Below, one piece after another: positions 1-6,479 of a stretch of 16,842 nt of DNA. The notes beneath the pieces are model-generated. The model was not told the DNA's origin. It was given only the letters and a program-made list of their open reading frames with translations, and did no database searches. Numbering within the stretch: position 1 is the first letter of the stretch; every line of letters begins with the position of its first letter. The position numbers were made by a program, and so were the translations under genes. Source of the DNA: Chlamydiota bacterium (lineage in GTDB: Bacteria; Chlamydiota; Chlamydiia; Chlamydiales; Rhabdochlamydiaceae); assembly GCA_023269365.1 (NCBI GenBank), contig JAHFTN010000017.1, positions 1-16,842 on the forward strand, given 5' to 3'.

Positions 1-247
1 AGGAGGTCACCCACCACTGATCGACTCCCATAGCGCAGACAGCCGCTGTCTGAATCGCCTCTTGTCCCATGTAGGAATGGAAAAAACCCCCTATCTTCCC
101 CTGTAGATAAGCCCCCTCTGAGCGGATCTCGAAGTTCCGAATGAGCAACATCTTCTCTAACTGCGCAAGGAGGGTCTCTTTCCCCAGCTCCTTGATCAAC
201 TTAGACGTATCTGAAGGAAAAAAAGTGTGTTTTTTCATTGAGGGCAT
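1..247 (-). CDS. pdhA: Pyruvate dehydrogenase E1 component, alpha subunit (5' part; gene runs off the window)
   Basis: The E1 alpha subunit binds thiamine diphosphate with E1 beta and decarboxylates pyruvate in the cytoplasmic pyruvate dehydrogenase complex. Only the first 82 codons are here. The readable part has the alpha-subunit pattern: an N-terminal helix ending LLIRNFEIR, then GGFFHSYMGQEAIQ and the run up to DQWWVTS, as in E1 alpha families just before the ThDP-binding domain. I chose the ATG at 247 because GGAG lies seven bases upstream; a second in-frame ATG at 238 is the alternative. The start region overlaps a sequence almost identical to the end of a miniature element found elsewhere in the window (see 240-257). 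The lipoprotein gene ends 22 bases upstream on the same strand, so the two may share a transcript. A paralogous E1 alpha of a branched-chain 2-oxo acid or acetoin complex cannot be excluded from this fragment. Confidence 0.85.
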   Translation of the reverse strand, partial: MPSMKKHTFFPSDTSKLIKELGKETLLAQLEKMLLIRNFEIRSEGAYLQGKIGGFFHSYMGQEAIQTAAVCAMGVDQWWVTS

Positions 248-257
248 TGCAAAACTC
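240..257. repeat. Solo end of miniature element type 2 overlapping the pdhA start codon
   Basis: These 18 bases match the terminal repeat of the element at 506-851 and its relative at 10140-10157. They differ at one position from the 10140-10157 copy read in reverse complement (GAGGGCATTGCAAAACTC here, with A in place of C at position 6 there). The single difference creates the ATG used as the likely pdhA start. No further similarity is visible on either side, so this is a remnant or a solo end and not a whole element. A chance match of this quality in a window of this size is very unlikely. Confidence 0.6.
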
Positions 258-269
258 CATCAAACAATT

Positions 270-431
270 TCATATAGGGGCGGAGGGCATGCGCATCCCT
301 TGATTGGGAACGATGTTGGGGTTATTGGTCACGGGGATAGTGCGCAGATCATCATCAGAATGCATCTGGTAACACCCAGAAAGCCCCCCTAAGCACCCCA
401 AGAGAACCCAGCATAACAAAATTTTTCTCAT
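270..431 (-). CDS. Small predicted lipoprotein, 53 residues
   Basis: A short gene encoding a predicted exported lipoprotein of unknown function. It starts with MRK, has a hydrophobic stretch of about 14 residues and a lipobox LSGC with the lipid-accepting Cys at position 20. The mature part is only 33 residues, polar and rich in Asn, Pro and Met. The start at 431 is chosen because AGAGGAG sits six bases upstream and because it gives a normal signal sequence; the reading frame stays open upstream to 722, but that part is repeat DNA. It ends 22 bases before pdhA on the same strand. After cleavage it would be anchored in the inner or outer membrane. I do not recognise the family; small lipoproteins of this kind are easily missed in annotation. 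Confidence 0.7.
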   Translation of the reverse strand: MRKILLCWVLLGCLGGLSGCYQMHSDDDLRTIPVTNNPNIVPNQGMRMPSAPI

Positions 432-505
432 GAAAGCTCCTCTGATACCCCGTAGCATACCCTTCTTTTCAAAAAAAGGGGAGTAAAAAATAGAGTTTAT
501 TTTTT

Positions 506-851
506 GAGGGAATTGCAACACTCGCTTTGCGGGGCAAAAAGCGATGATTTTAACGCAGGCTCGGATGGGAAAGAGACCACATAACCTGTTGGGCTTTAGG
601 GGTCCCTCTACAATCCGAACCTGCGCTAAAAGGGTGTTTTTGGATCCCAAATGGAGTCTTGCAATTCCCCTCTGTACTGGACAAAACTTCTCGCCTAAAA
701 AAATCGAGGAGAGAAATAACAAGATATTAGGATGGACAGGATGGGGAAATTTATTTTTTTGCTTTTTATCCTGTCCATCCTAATATCCTGTTATTTTTCT
801 TCTGCTTTTGTCTTCTAGGAAAAAATTGTCCAGTACAGAGGCAATTCCCTC
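506..851. mobile_element. Miniature inverted-repeat element type 2, interrupted by a type 1 element
   Basis: Left end 506-523 (GAGGGAATTGCAACACTC) is matched in inverted orientation, 17 of 18 bases, by a right end starting at 654 and completed across the inner insertion at 850-851. Inside it a second inverted pair, 548-566 and 613-631, matches at 17 of 19 bases around a loop of about 46 bases, so the single strand could form a long cruciform. The first 37 bases (506-542) recur in inverted orientation at 10121-10157 with four differences, which shows a dispersed family. Without the inner insertion the element is about 166 bp and encodes nothing. No clear target duplication is seen around it. 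It is probably non-autonomous; no transposase is in the window. Confidence 0.65.
670..840. mobile_element. Miniature inverted-repeat element type 1, copy A (171 bp), with 9-bp target duplication
   Basis: Perfect 13-bp terminal inverted repeats, CTCTGTACTGGAC at 670-682 and its complement at 828-840. Directly outside them is the direct repeat GCAATTCCC at 661-669 and 841-849, the footprint of a 9-bp target-site duplication. A second inverted pair of 28 bases (715-742 and 768-795, one mismatch, core AGGATGGACAGGAT) can form a tall hairpin around a T-rich loop. The insertion lies in the right end of the type 2 element. A second copy is at 9939-10213 in the opposite orientation. It codes for nothing and would need a transposase from elsewhere. 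A 9-bp duplication is compatible with several DDE transposase groups, and I do not assign one. Confidence 0.8.
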
Positions 852-865
852 TTGATTCTGCCTTT

Positions 866-2158
866 TCATTCTCCACTCACACTCCTACTACTAATAGAGC
901 TCTCAGTTGCCAAGATTCTCGAATCGTAATTTTCCAAGTATTGAAATAGTAGATTTACAAGATCGAAGCGGACGTCCTTATTGTCACAGGCCGTTGCTGA
1001 AATCGACTCAAACTCGGTCCCTTCTACCCTTCTTTTAAAGAAACTACTAATCAATACAGCATTGCTATAAATATTAGACTGGTGTTTGTTAAGATTTTCT
1101 ATCACGTGCTGACACGCATATTTATTTCTTAATTCGTAAAAGATCTCCAATAAACTTTTCTTTGATCCAAATTCCGCAGAAGACTCTGAATAGAGAAGCG
1201 CATCTTTTCTATCTAAGAGGGTCAGACCCTTAGGATCATAGTACTCGAGTGTACGCGTATTCTGATTAACGAAGAAGGCAACAACGTGCCCCTCTGCAAG
1301 ACGTACAGGGATTGCTAATAACCCACGAGGGTCTATAGGGAAAGCAGAAAGGTCCAAATGACCTTGCATTAAATCTAATTTGCATGACAAATTTTCGTAA
1401 GAGCAAGCAAGGCTTATTAATACCATCTCTACTATATTAATCCCTCCATTTTCCTCTTTTTTTACCAACGAAATCACAGCTCTACAAGCGAATAAAACCC
1501 CTTTCTCCTCCCTTGTCAATTCCTGTCGTTTCCTCTCTTCATTAATTTCCTCCAATTCCTTTACTGCTTTTTCCTCCTTTTCCTTCCAGGTCTTTATAAA
1601 TGAAGCTATCTCAGAGCGTACGAATGCACTCCATTCCTCTGTGTTGTTCTTCCCAGTAACTCCATCTGATAAGGGCTTTCTCCATTTTAATTCTTCTTCG
1701 CTATAAATTCTCTTCAGCTCCTCTGGGAATTTCTCTGATAAAGATGCTGTTAATTTATCCCAATCTCTTTGTTTTTCTTCAGAAATTCTATATAGGTTCT
1801 CTCGATTTTTTTTATAACTCTCTTTTATTATATTTTCTGTTTCACGCTTATTGTCAATCTCATCTAATAAAGTTTTTAACTTCGCGAGTCTATCTTGATA
1901 CGCTTCTTTCTGTGCAGAATCTAGACTTGTGAATTCCCCACACAAATTAGTAGGACTGCAGAATTTGCCACGCAAAACCCTCCAATGGGAGCGAGGGAAT
2001 AGTACAACAGAAGGAGGTAGAACAGCTTGACACCTTTCAAAAAACTGCCCGAGATACTTTTTTCTAGCCTCTTCAACCGTCATTGACGTGTTTAAATGTC
2101 TGGAACGAATAAACCCTCTAAACGAGGGGGAAGGGGCTGCACCAGAAGGAGAAATCAT
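866..2158 (-). CDS. Ulp1-like (CE clan) protease homologue without the catalytic cysteine, 430 residues
   Basis: The C-terminal domain (about residues 240-385) is clearly related to the protein at 3539-4438: both have DL.QG.LDL, then H[IV]VAF, EYYD.KGLTL.DR and the EN.NKHQ block. In the Ulp1/C48 scheme His291, Asp308 and Gln360 are kept with the family spacing (His to Asp 17), but the cysteine position six residues after Gln is Asn366 and the following Gly is Ala367. The nucleophile is therefore missing, and the protein is best read as a pseudoenzyme that may still bind ubiquitin-like or other partners. Residues 85-215 are rich in Lys and Glu and look coiled-coil. No signal peptide is seen; delivery by type III secretion is possible but not shown. 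The ATG at 2158 overlaps the stop of the phospholipase D gene as ATGA, and GGAGG lies four bases upstream, so translation is coupled. The codons read cleanly through, with no frameshift. Confidence 0.75.
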   Translation of the reverse strand: MISPSGAAPSPSFRGFIRSRHLNTSMTVEEARKKYLGQFFERCQAVLPPSVVLFPRSHWRVLRGKFCSPTNLCGEFTSLDSAQKEAYQDRLAKLKTLLDEIDNKRETENIIKESYKKNRENLYRISEEKQRDWDKLTASLSEKFPEELKRIYSEEELKWRKPLSDGVTGKNNTEEWSAFVRSEIASFIKTWKEKEEKAVKELEEINEERKRQELTREEKGVLFACRAVISLVKKEENGGINIVEMVLISLACSYENLSCKLDLMQGHLDLSAFPIDPRGLLAIPVRLAEGHVVAFFVNQNTRTLEYYDPKGLTLLDRKDALLYSESSAEFGSKKSLLEIFYELRNKYACQHVIENLNKHQSNIYSNAVLISSFFKRRVEGTEFESISATACDNKDVRFDLVNLLFQYLENYDSRILATESSISSRSVSGE

Positions 2159-2739
2159 AACGCCTCCGGGGTTAGATAGGCTTTTAGGGGGAGGGTTGCC
2201 TCTTGTTTTAGTCTTGAGAACTCTTCTAAATACTTTGACGCTATCTCTCGACTCTCGAGAACAATCACACTCTCTTGATCTAAGTTAGATGCGGGCAGGG
2301 TGAAATCAAATGAGCCTACCCAGACTCGGTTGTCTCCAAATATGCAGAATTTGTCGTGCATGCTCGAGGCTTTTTTCTTCATCTTCTTTCCACTTGCCAG
2401 CTCTTTAACTTGCAGAGAAGGGCTCCACACAAAGACATCCAACGGGAAGGGGGAGATCTTGCGAAAAGGGGATTTTGCCTTGATCGAGTGGGAATCGACA
2501 ATCACCTCCACATCTACTCCCCTCTCTTGCGCTTGTATCAGTGCCTTCAAAATCCCTCGGTGCAGGAACTGGTACACGGCCACCTTAATGCTTTTTCTCT
2601 CTTTGTCGATCATCGAGACGAGCTCTTCTGCGAGATGGTCGTTTGGGGAAAACAGCACCTCATACCGATGAATCGGCTCTTTATCGAGAGAAACAAGAGG
2701 GGTAACAAAGAGGAGGAGAGCCGCGAGACATCTTTTCAT
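2155..2739 (-). CDS. Single-HKD phospholipase D / Nuc-like protein with signal peptide, 194 residues
   Basis: A PLD-superfamily protein of the Nuc type, in which two single-motif subunits form one active site and cleave phosphodiesters of lipids or nucleic acid. The catalytic motif HxK(x4)D is present as His128, Lys130, Asp136, followed by GSFDFT, the usual GS..F strand. An N-terminal stretch MKRCLAALLLFVTPLVS looks like a Sec signal peptide, so the protein should leave the cytoplasm. I start at the ATG at 2739; a GTG at 2745 would add two residues, and neither has a strong ribosome-binding site. Its stop overlaps the start of the dead Ulp1-like gene, so the two form an operon. Chlamydiae have several PLD-family proteins, some implicated in lipid handling in the inclusion. 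Substrate cannot be told from sequence: phospholipase or nuclease are both open. Confidence 0.8.
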   Translation of the reverse strand: MKRCLAALLLFVTPLVSLDKEPIHRYEVLFSPNDHLAEELVSMIDKERKSIKVAVYQFLHRGILKALIQAQERGVDVEVIVDSHSIKAKSPFRKISPFPLDVFVWSPSLQVKELASGKKMKKKASSMHDKFCIFGDNRVWVGSFDFTLPASNLDQESVIVLESREIASKYLEEFSRLKQEATLPLKAYLTPEAL

Positions 2740-2840
2740 AAGCACTTACAAGTAAAAATTTTCTAATCATCGTATCCCGTTTTCATGAATCTATGCAATT
2801 ATTTTTCTTTAGGCTACACTGCAAAGAAAAAAGAGGATTT

Positions 2841-3542
2841 ATGACAATGCGCCTGCGTCCCATCTACTACGATACAGAGACAACAGGTGTGCGTAGCGAC
2901 AAAGACAAAATCATTGAGCTTGCAGCATTCGATCCTGTAGACAATCGCACCTTTTGCAAACTGATCAACCCCCTCTGTCCCATCCCTCCTGAAGCCACAG
3001 CAATTCACCATATCAGCGATGAGATGGTAAAAGAGGCCCCTTCATTTAAAACGATTGCAGAAGAATTTATCGCCTTTTGTCCTCCCCACACAGTCCTCAT
3101 CGCGCATAACAACGACGCTTTTGACAAACTCTTCTTGGAACAAGAATTTAAGCGTATAGAGCTCCCCTTCCCCGCTTTTAAATTCATCGACACACTGAAA
3201 TGGGCCCGCAAATACCGAGGAGATCTACCCAGACACACCCTCCAGTCGCTGCGCGAGGTCTACGGCTTTGCTTCCAACCAAGCCCATAGAGCCCTTGACG
3301 ATGTGATTATTTTACATCAGGTCTTCTCTGCGATGACCGATGATTTGTCGATGGAACAGGTGATGCATCTTCTCTCAAAGCCCCAAGTGGTCTCCAAGAT
3401 GCCTTTTGGCAAGCACCAGGGCAAATCCCTTGCCGATGTGCCCAAGAATTATATCACCTGGCTCTTGTCGAGCGGCGCTTTAGATAAAGCGGGAAATCAA
3501 GAATTGAAGGAACATTTTGAGAAGCTCGGATTGTTGGCTTAA
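2841..3542 (+). CDS. dnaQ: DnaQ-family 3'-5' exonuclease with C-terminal DUF3820 domain
   Basis: A DEDDh exonuclease of 233 residues, related to the proofreading epsilon subunit of DNA polymerase III. Exo I is DTET (Asp11, Glu13), Exo II is HNNDAFD (Asp95), Exo III is HRALDD (His149, Asp154). Residues about 186-215, MPFGKHQGKSLADVP and the WLL that follows, form a small DUF3820-type domain, which also occurs fused to DnaQ in chlamydiae. Start 2841 is preferred because AAGAGGA stands just upstream and the protein then begins directly at the exonuclease fold; an in-frame ATG at 2793 has no such site. It converges with the protease gene and their stop codons share the bases TTAA. It may be a repair or RNA-trimming exonuclease and not the replicative proofreader. 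Confidence 0.88.
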   Translation: MTMRLRPIYYDTETTGVRSDKDKIIELAAFDPVDNRTFCKLINPLCPIPPEATAIHHISDEMVKEAPSFKTIAEEFIAFCPPHTVLIAHNNDAFDKLFLEQEFKRIELPFPAFKFIDTLKWARKYRGDLPRHTLQSLREVYGFASNQAHRALDDVIILHQVFSAMTDDLSMEQVMHLLSKPQVVSKMPFGKHQGKSLADVPKNYITWLLSSGALDKAGNQELKEHFEKLGLLA

Positions 3543-4438
3543 GAAGGAGGTTTCCTCGGCGTCCTCATCTCTTCTCCCTCTCGAGACAATAGGTTTTCTA
3601 TGAGACGTTTTCTTACAGAACCATCGATCTCTTGCTGGGTACGACTCTTATTTATAAGGGAACTAAAGGACTCTCCTCCAACGCGCCTTGTGTAAAAGTC
3701 GCTGACAAACACGCCACAGTTGTAAAAATCCCATTGGTGTTTGTTTGTATTTTCTAGAAGGGCCGAACAGTTGTATTCCTTTGCAAGCTCGCGGAGTATC
3801 TCCCACAATCTCTTTTCTTGTGCCACCGTGTACAGGGGGACATTGCCCCTATCGCTCAGGGTGAGTCCCTTCGAGTCGTAGTATTCAATTGTGCTATTCG
3901 TTTTATCGACAAGAAAAGCCACGATGTGATCTTTGCCAAACCCCTTAAGAACAACGGGAACTGCCACTAACGTTGCCGTTTCGGGATTTCCCATTTCAGG
4001 CGCGTCTTTTAAGTCTAAAGTTCCCTGTATCAGGCCTATTCTGTAACTAAAGTTAGAGTTCTTTTCAGCCAGATTTCTTAACACTGCCTCAATTGTAGTA
4101 TTTCCTGCATCGACTCCCCTTGTGGAGAGCATCTTTATCGCTCCAAGGACAGCGCGTATTTTTTCTGCATTTTCAGCAGCACTTCTTGCCCCAGGAGATG
4201 TAAAGTTCTCTGCAAGATTTGTTTCCCTTGCTAAAGCTGCGGTTAAATCCTTGACTCTGCCTTGTAAACAGGGCTCCTCCTCTTTGTTAAAAACACGGCT
4301 ACTCCACCAGCTTCTTATCTGATAAAAGACAGCTGCAATTTTTCCCACATATTCACGCAGGGTTCTAAAGGTAGAGGCCGGCTGCATCGGCAAAGAAGTT
4401 ACTATAGGAATTTTTTCGTCTTGGGGAATTCTATTCAT
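3539..4438 (-). CDS. Ulp1-like (CE clan, C48-type) cysteine protease, putative host-directed deubiquitinase or deSUMOylase, 299 residues
   Basis: The C-terminal domain (residues 116-262) has the full catalytic set of Ulp1-like proteases: His171 in DHIVAFLVD, Asp188 in EYYDSKG, the oxyanion Gln235, and Cys241 followed by Gly in HQWDFYNCGVF. The spacing, 17 from His to Asp and 6 from Gln to Cys, equals that of yeast Ulp1 (His514, Asp531, Gln574, Cys580). Enzymes of this type in chlamydiae (ChlaDub) remove ubiquitin or NEDD8 from host proteins, and this role is inferred here. The N-terminal 80 residues are basic and of no known fold; no signal peptide is seen. The gene follows msbA by 56 bases on the same strand, and a perfect 8-bp dyad lies just before its start codon, where a Shine-Dalgarno sequence is weak or absent. 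It is a clear paralogue of the gene at 866-2158, which has lost Cys241. Confidence 0.8.
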   Translation of the reverse strand: MNRIPQDEKIPIVTSLPMQPASTFRTLREYVGKIAAVFYQIRSWWSSRVFNKEEEPCLQGRVKDLTAALARETNLAENFTSPGARSAAENAEKIRAVLGAIKMLSTRGVDAGNTTIEAVLRNLAEKNSNFSYRIGLIQGTLDLKDAPEMGNPETATLVAVPVVLKGFGKDHIVAFLVDKTNSTIEYYDSKGLTLSDRGNVPLYTVAQEKRLWEILRELAKEYNCSALLENTNKHQWDFYNCGVFVSDFYTRRVGGESFSSLINKSRTQQEIDGSVRKRLIENLLSREGEEMRTPRKPPS

Positions 4439-4442
4439 AGGT

Positions 4443-4462
4443 TTACCATAAGTGTATGGTAA
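4443..4462. promoter_or_regulatory. Perfect 8-bp dyad just upstream of the protease start codon
   Basis: TTACCATA, four bases, TATGGTAA. It ends four bases before the ATG at 4438 on the minus strand, in the space where the ribosome-binding site should be, between msbA and the protease gene. It could be an operator, an RNA hairpin that limits translation, or a weak hairpin at the end of the msbA transcript; there is no T-run for a standard terminator. Function is inference. Confidence 0.45.
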
Positions 4463-4494
4463 CTTACCCTAAGAAGATCTGTAAAGTAAAAAAT

Positions 4495-6447
4495 TTAATT
4501 TACGATTTCAGATAATGCAAGCTCCTTATCCTCAACGATATAGGAATCTGGGTTGTAGAGCGCTTCCCACATCTTGCGGAACGGCTCGCAGCTCTTGAGA
4601 AGCTCTTGGCGGGAGCCCTCTGCGATCTTGACCCCCCGCTCGATGTAGATGATCTTGTCTGCATGCTCGATCGTAGAGAGGCGGTGGGCGATGAGGATCT
4701 GCGTGACCTCCCCATGGAGGCTGGTGATCGCTTTTTTGATGTGCAGCTCGCTGATCGAGTCGAGGGCCGATGTCGCCTCGTCTAAGATGAGGATAGGCGC
4801 TTCCTTAACAAGGGCACGCGCGATGGCCAGGCGCTGTTGCTGACCACCCGAGAGGTTTTGTCCACCTTCTGCGAGCATCGAGTCATACGTTTGAGGCAAG
4901 CGAGAGATAAACTCATCGGCATGGGCGCGCTTGGCTGCATTTTTTATCTGTTCGCGAGAAAAGGGTTTGCCAAAGGCGATATTGGCTCCTACAGTATCAA
5001 AGAAGAGGAACGGCTTTTGGGAGACAAAGGCAATCTGTTCGCGCAAAGACCTTTGGGTATAGGCATGAAGAGGTTTGCCATCGATCCGAATCTCCCCCTG
5101 CTGCACTTCAAAAAGACGGGGGAGCAGCTGCACGATAGTCGACTTGCCGGCGCCTGTCGGGCCTACGATGGCAACTGTCTCCCCTTTATTCACCGTGAAG
5201 CTGACATCTTTTAAAATCCACTCCTCTTGGTAGCGGAAATAGACATGGTCAAATTCGATTTTCGCATTAAAGCTCTTTAATTCGATCGCCCCTTCTCTAT
5301 CTTCGATTTCAGGCTTGAGATGCAACACCTCGAACATCCTCTCTGCTGCGACAATCCCCCTCTGGATGTTGGCATTCTCATCGGCAAATTTTTTCAAAGG
5401 CTCATAGACGAGGTGAAGAAGGCCGCAAAACACAATCAGCTGAGCCAAACTCATCCCAATCGCGTAAAGGCCAAAGAGGACGACAGAAGCCAAACACAAA
5501 GTCGTAATCGCGTGCAAAATCGGGCGGGTCAATAGCCCATACTTCGCCGTCTTCCCCTCTAAAACGGCCATCCTGTCATTTTGCTCCTTATATTTTTTTA
5601 AAGAAAATCCTTCCATTGCAAAGATCTTTACAGTTTGAATGCCGGCGAGAAAATCGATGAGGACGTTGGCAAAACGCTCTTGATTCGTCTGCAGCTGGCG
5701 AGAGACCCTCTTCACTCTGCGCGCTAAAAACACGATGGGGATTATGATAAGGGGGGTCCCAATAAAGATTACCAAAGAGAGTTTCCACGAGAGGTAGAAA
5801 CACGCAGAGAGGCAGGTAATCACCGTAAAGGGGGTTTGTAAGTAGTTCGTTAACCATGAATTGATAGAGACAGCGATCTGACTCGCATCGCCTACCACAC
5901 GAGAAGAAAGACTCCCAATGTTATGTTTTTGATAAAAGCTCATCGGCAGCGACTGGATATGTTCAAAGTACTGCTGGCGCAAGTCGCGACTCACCCGAAT
6001 CGAGAGGATTTGGGTCGTATAGCGGCTTGCAAAGAGCCAGATCGCTTTAAATAGCGCAACGCCGACTAAGATGAGAAGAAGCGCTTTGATATTATTTGAA
6101 AATTGAAATTGATCCCGAAACTTCTTCATCAGCCAATTAAGAGGGTTCGTCTCTTTGGAAGCCATGTAACTTGCGGCCTCACTTTTTGTGATCACCCCCG
6201 AATGATCCGTATCGATGTGAGACCATTTTTCTTTCACGTCTTGCAAAGAGATGCCGGAGGGAGGCGCTTCCCCATTTTGTTCAGGAGAAAAGAGGGTGAA
6301 AAAATCGGCCCCGTTATTAGAGAGGAGGCCAAGAGAAAACATCTCCATCTGGCTTGCTACCGTTAGACACAGCAGCGAAACGAATGTGACGATCAACAAA
6401 GAGAGGTGGCGGCGGGAGCGTAGAGCCGCTAAAAGCAAAAGTTTCAT
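4495..6447 (-). CDS. msbA: MsbA-type lipid A / lipid exporter (ABC half-transporter) with an EF-hand insertion, 650 residues
   Basis: A homodimeric ABC exporter that flips lipid A precursors or phospholipids across the inner membrane. Order: first membrane helix about 14-36, an outside-facing insertion about 37-118, second helix about 119-140, further helices to about 350, then the nucleotide-binding domain with Walker A GPTGAGKST (429-437), Q-loop Gln477, signature LSGGQ (532-536), Walker B ending Asp556-Glu557 and switch His588. It is some 70 residues longer than E. coli MsbA because of the insertion. That insertion holds a canonical EF-hand loop at 79-90: Asp79, Asp81, Ser83, Gly84, Ile86, Glu90. 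Calcium binding is therefore predicted but unproven. The gene follows accA by 32 bases and is probably cotranscribed with it. I see no good ribosome-binding site, which suggests dependence on upstream translation. Confidence 0.88.
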   Translation of the reverse strand: MKLLLLAALRSRRHLSLLIVTFVSLLCLTVASQMEMFSLGLLSNNGADFFTLFSPEQNGEAPPSGISLQDVKEKWSHIDTDHSGVITKSEAASYMASKETNPLNWLMKKFRDQFQFSNNIKALLLILVGVALFKAIWLFASRYTTQILSIRVSRDLRQQYFEHIQSLPMSFYQKHNIGSLSSRVVGDASQIAVSINSWLTNYLQTPFTVITCLSACFYLSWKLSLVIFIGTPLIIIPIVFLARRVKRVSRQLQTNQERFANVLIDFLAGIQTVKIFAMEGFSLKKYKEQNDRMAVLEGKTAKYGLLTRPILHAITTLCLASVVLFGLYAIGMSLAQLIVFCGLLHLVYEPLKKFADENANIQRGIVAAERMFEVLHLKPEIEDREGAIELKSFNAKIEFDHVYFRYQEEWILKDVSFTVNKGETVAIVGPTGAGKSTIVQLLPRLFEVQQGEIRIDGKPLHAYTQRSLREQIAFVSQKPFLFFDTVGANIAFGKPFSREQIKNAAKRAHADEFISRLPQTYDSMLAEGGQNLSGGQQQRLAIARALVKEAPILILDEATSALDSISELHIKKAITSLHGEVTQILIAHRLSTIEHADKIIYIERGVKIAEGSRQELLKSCEPFRKMWEALYNPDSYIVEDKELALSEIVN

Positions 6448-6479
6448 GAAAAAGGCCCAAATCTTAACTTGAGTCGAGT

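Larger units (their letters stand above)
432..865. other. Gene-free stretch between the lipoprotein gene and the Ulp1-like gene
   Basis: No convincing coding region is present. Positions 432-505 are the leader of the lipoprotein gene on the minus strand; I see no clear promoter hexamers in it. The rest is taken up by two nested inverted-repeat elements (506-851). The last 14 bases before the stop codon of the 866-2158 gene are unremarkable. Open frames crossing this region are repeat DNA: the same short peptide is encoded again inside the second element copy near 10161. Confidence 0.7.

Noticed and set aside
60..130. Possible frameshift in pdhA around the runs of C and A
   Set aside because: Careful counting of the runs (five C, six A) gives one unbroken frame with the expected E1 alpha motifs.
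470..490. Run of C/T followed by A/G upstream of the lipoprotein gene as a possible terminator
   Set aside because: The stem is short and imperfect and no gene ends into it.
544..783. Open frame across the type 1 and type 2 elements on the plus strand
   Set aside because: It is made of repeat DNA and has no ribosome-binding site.
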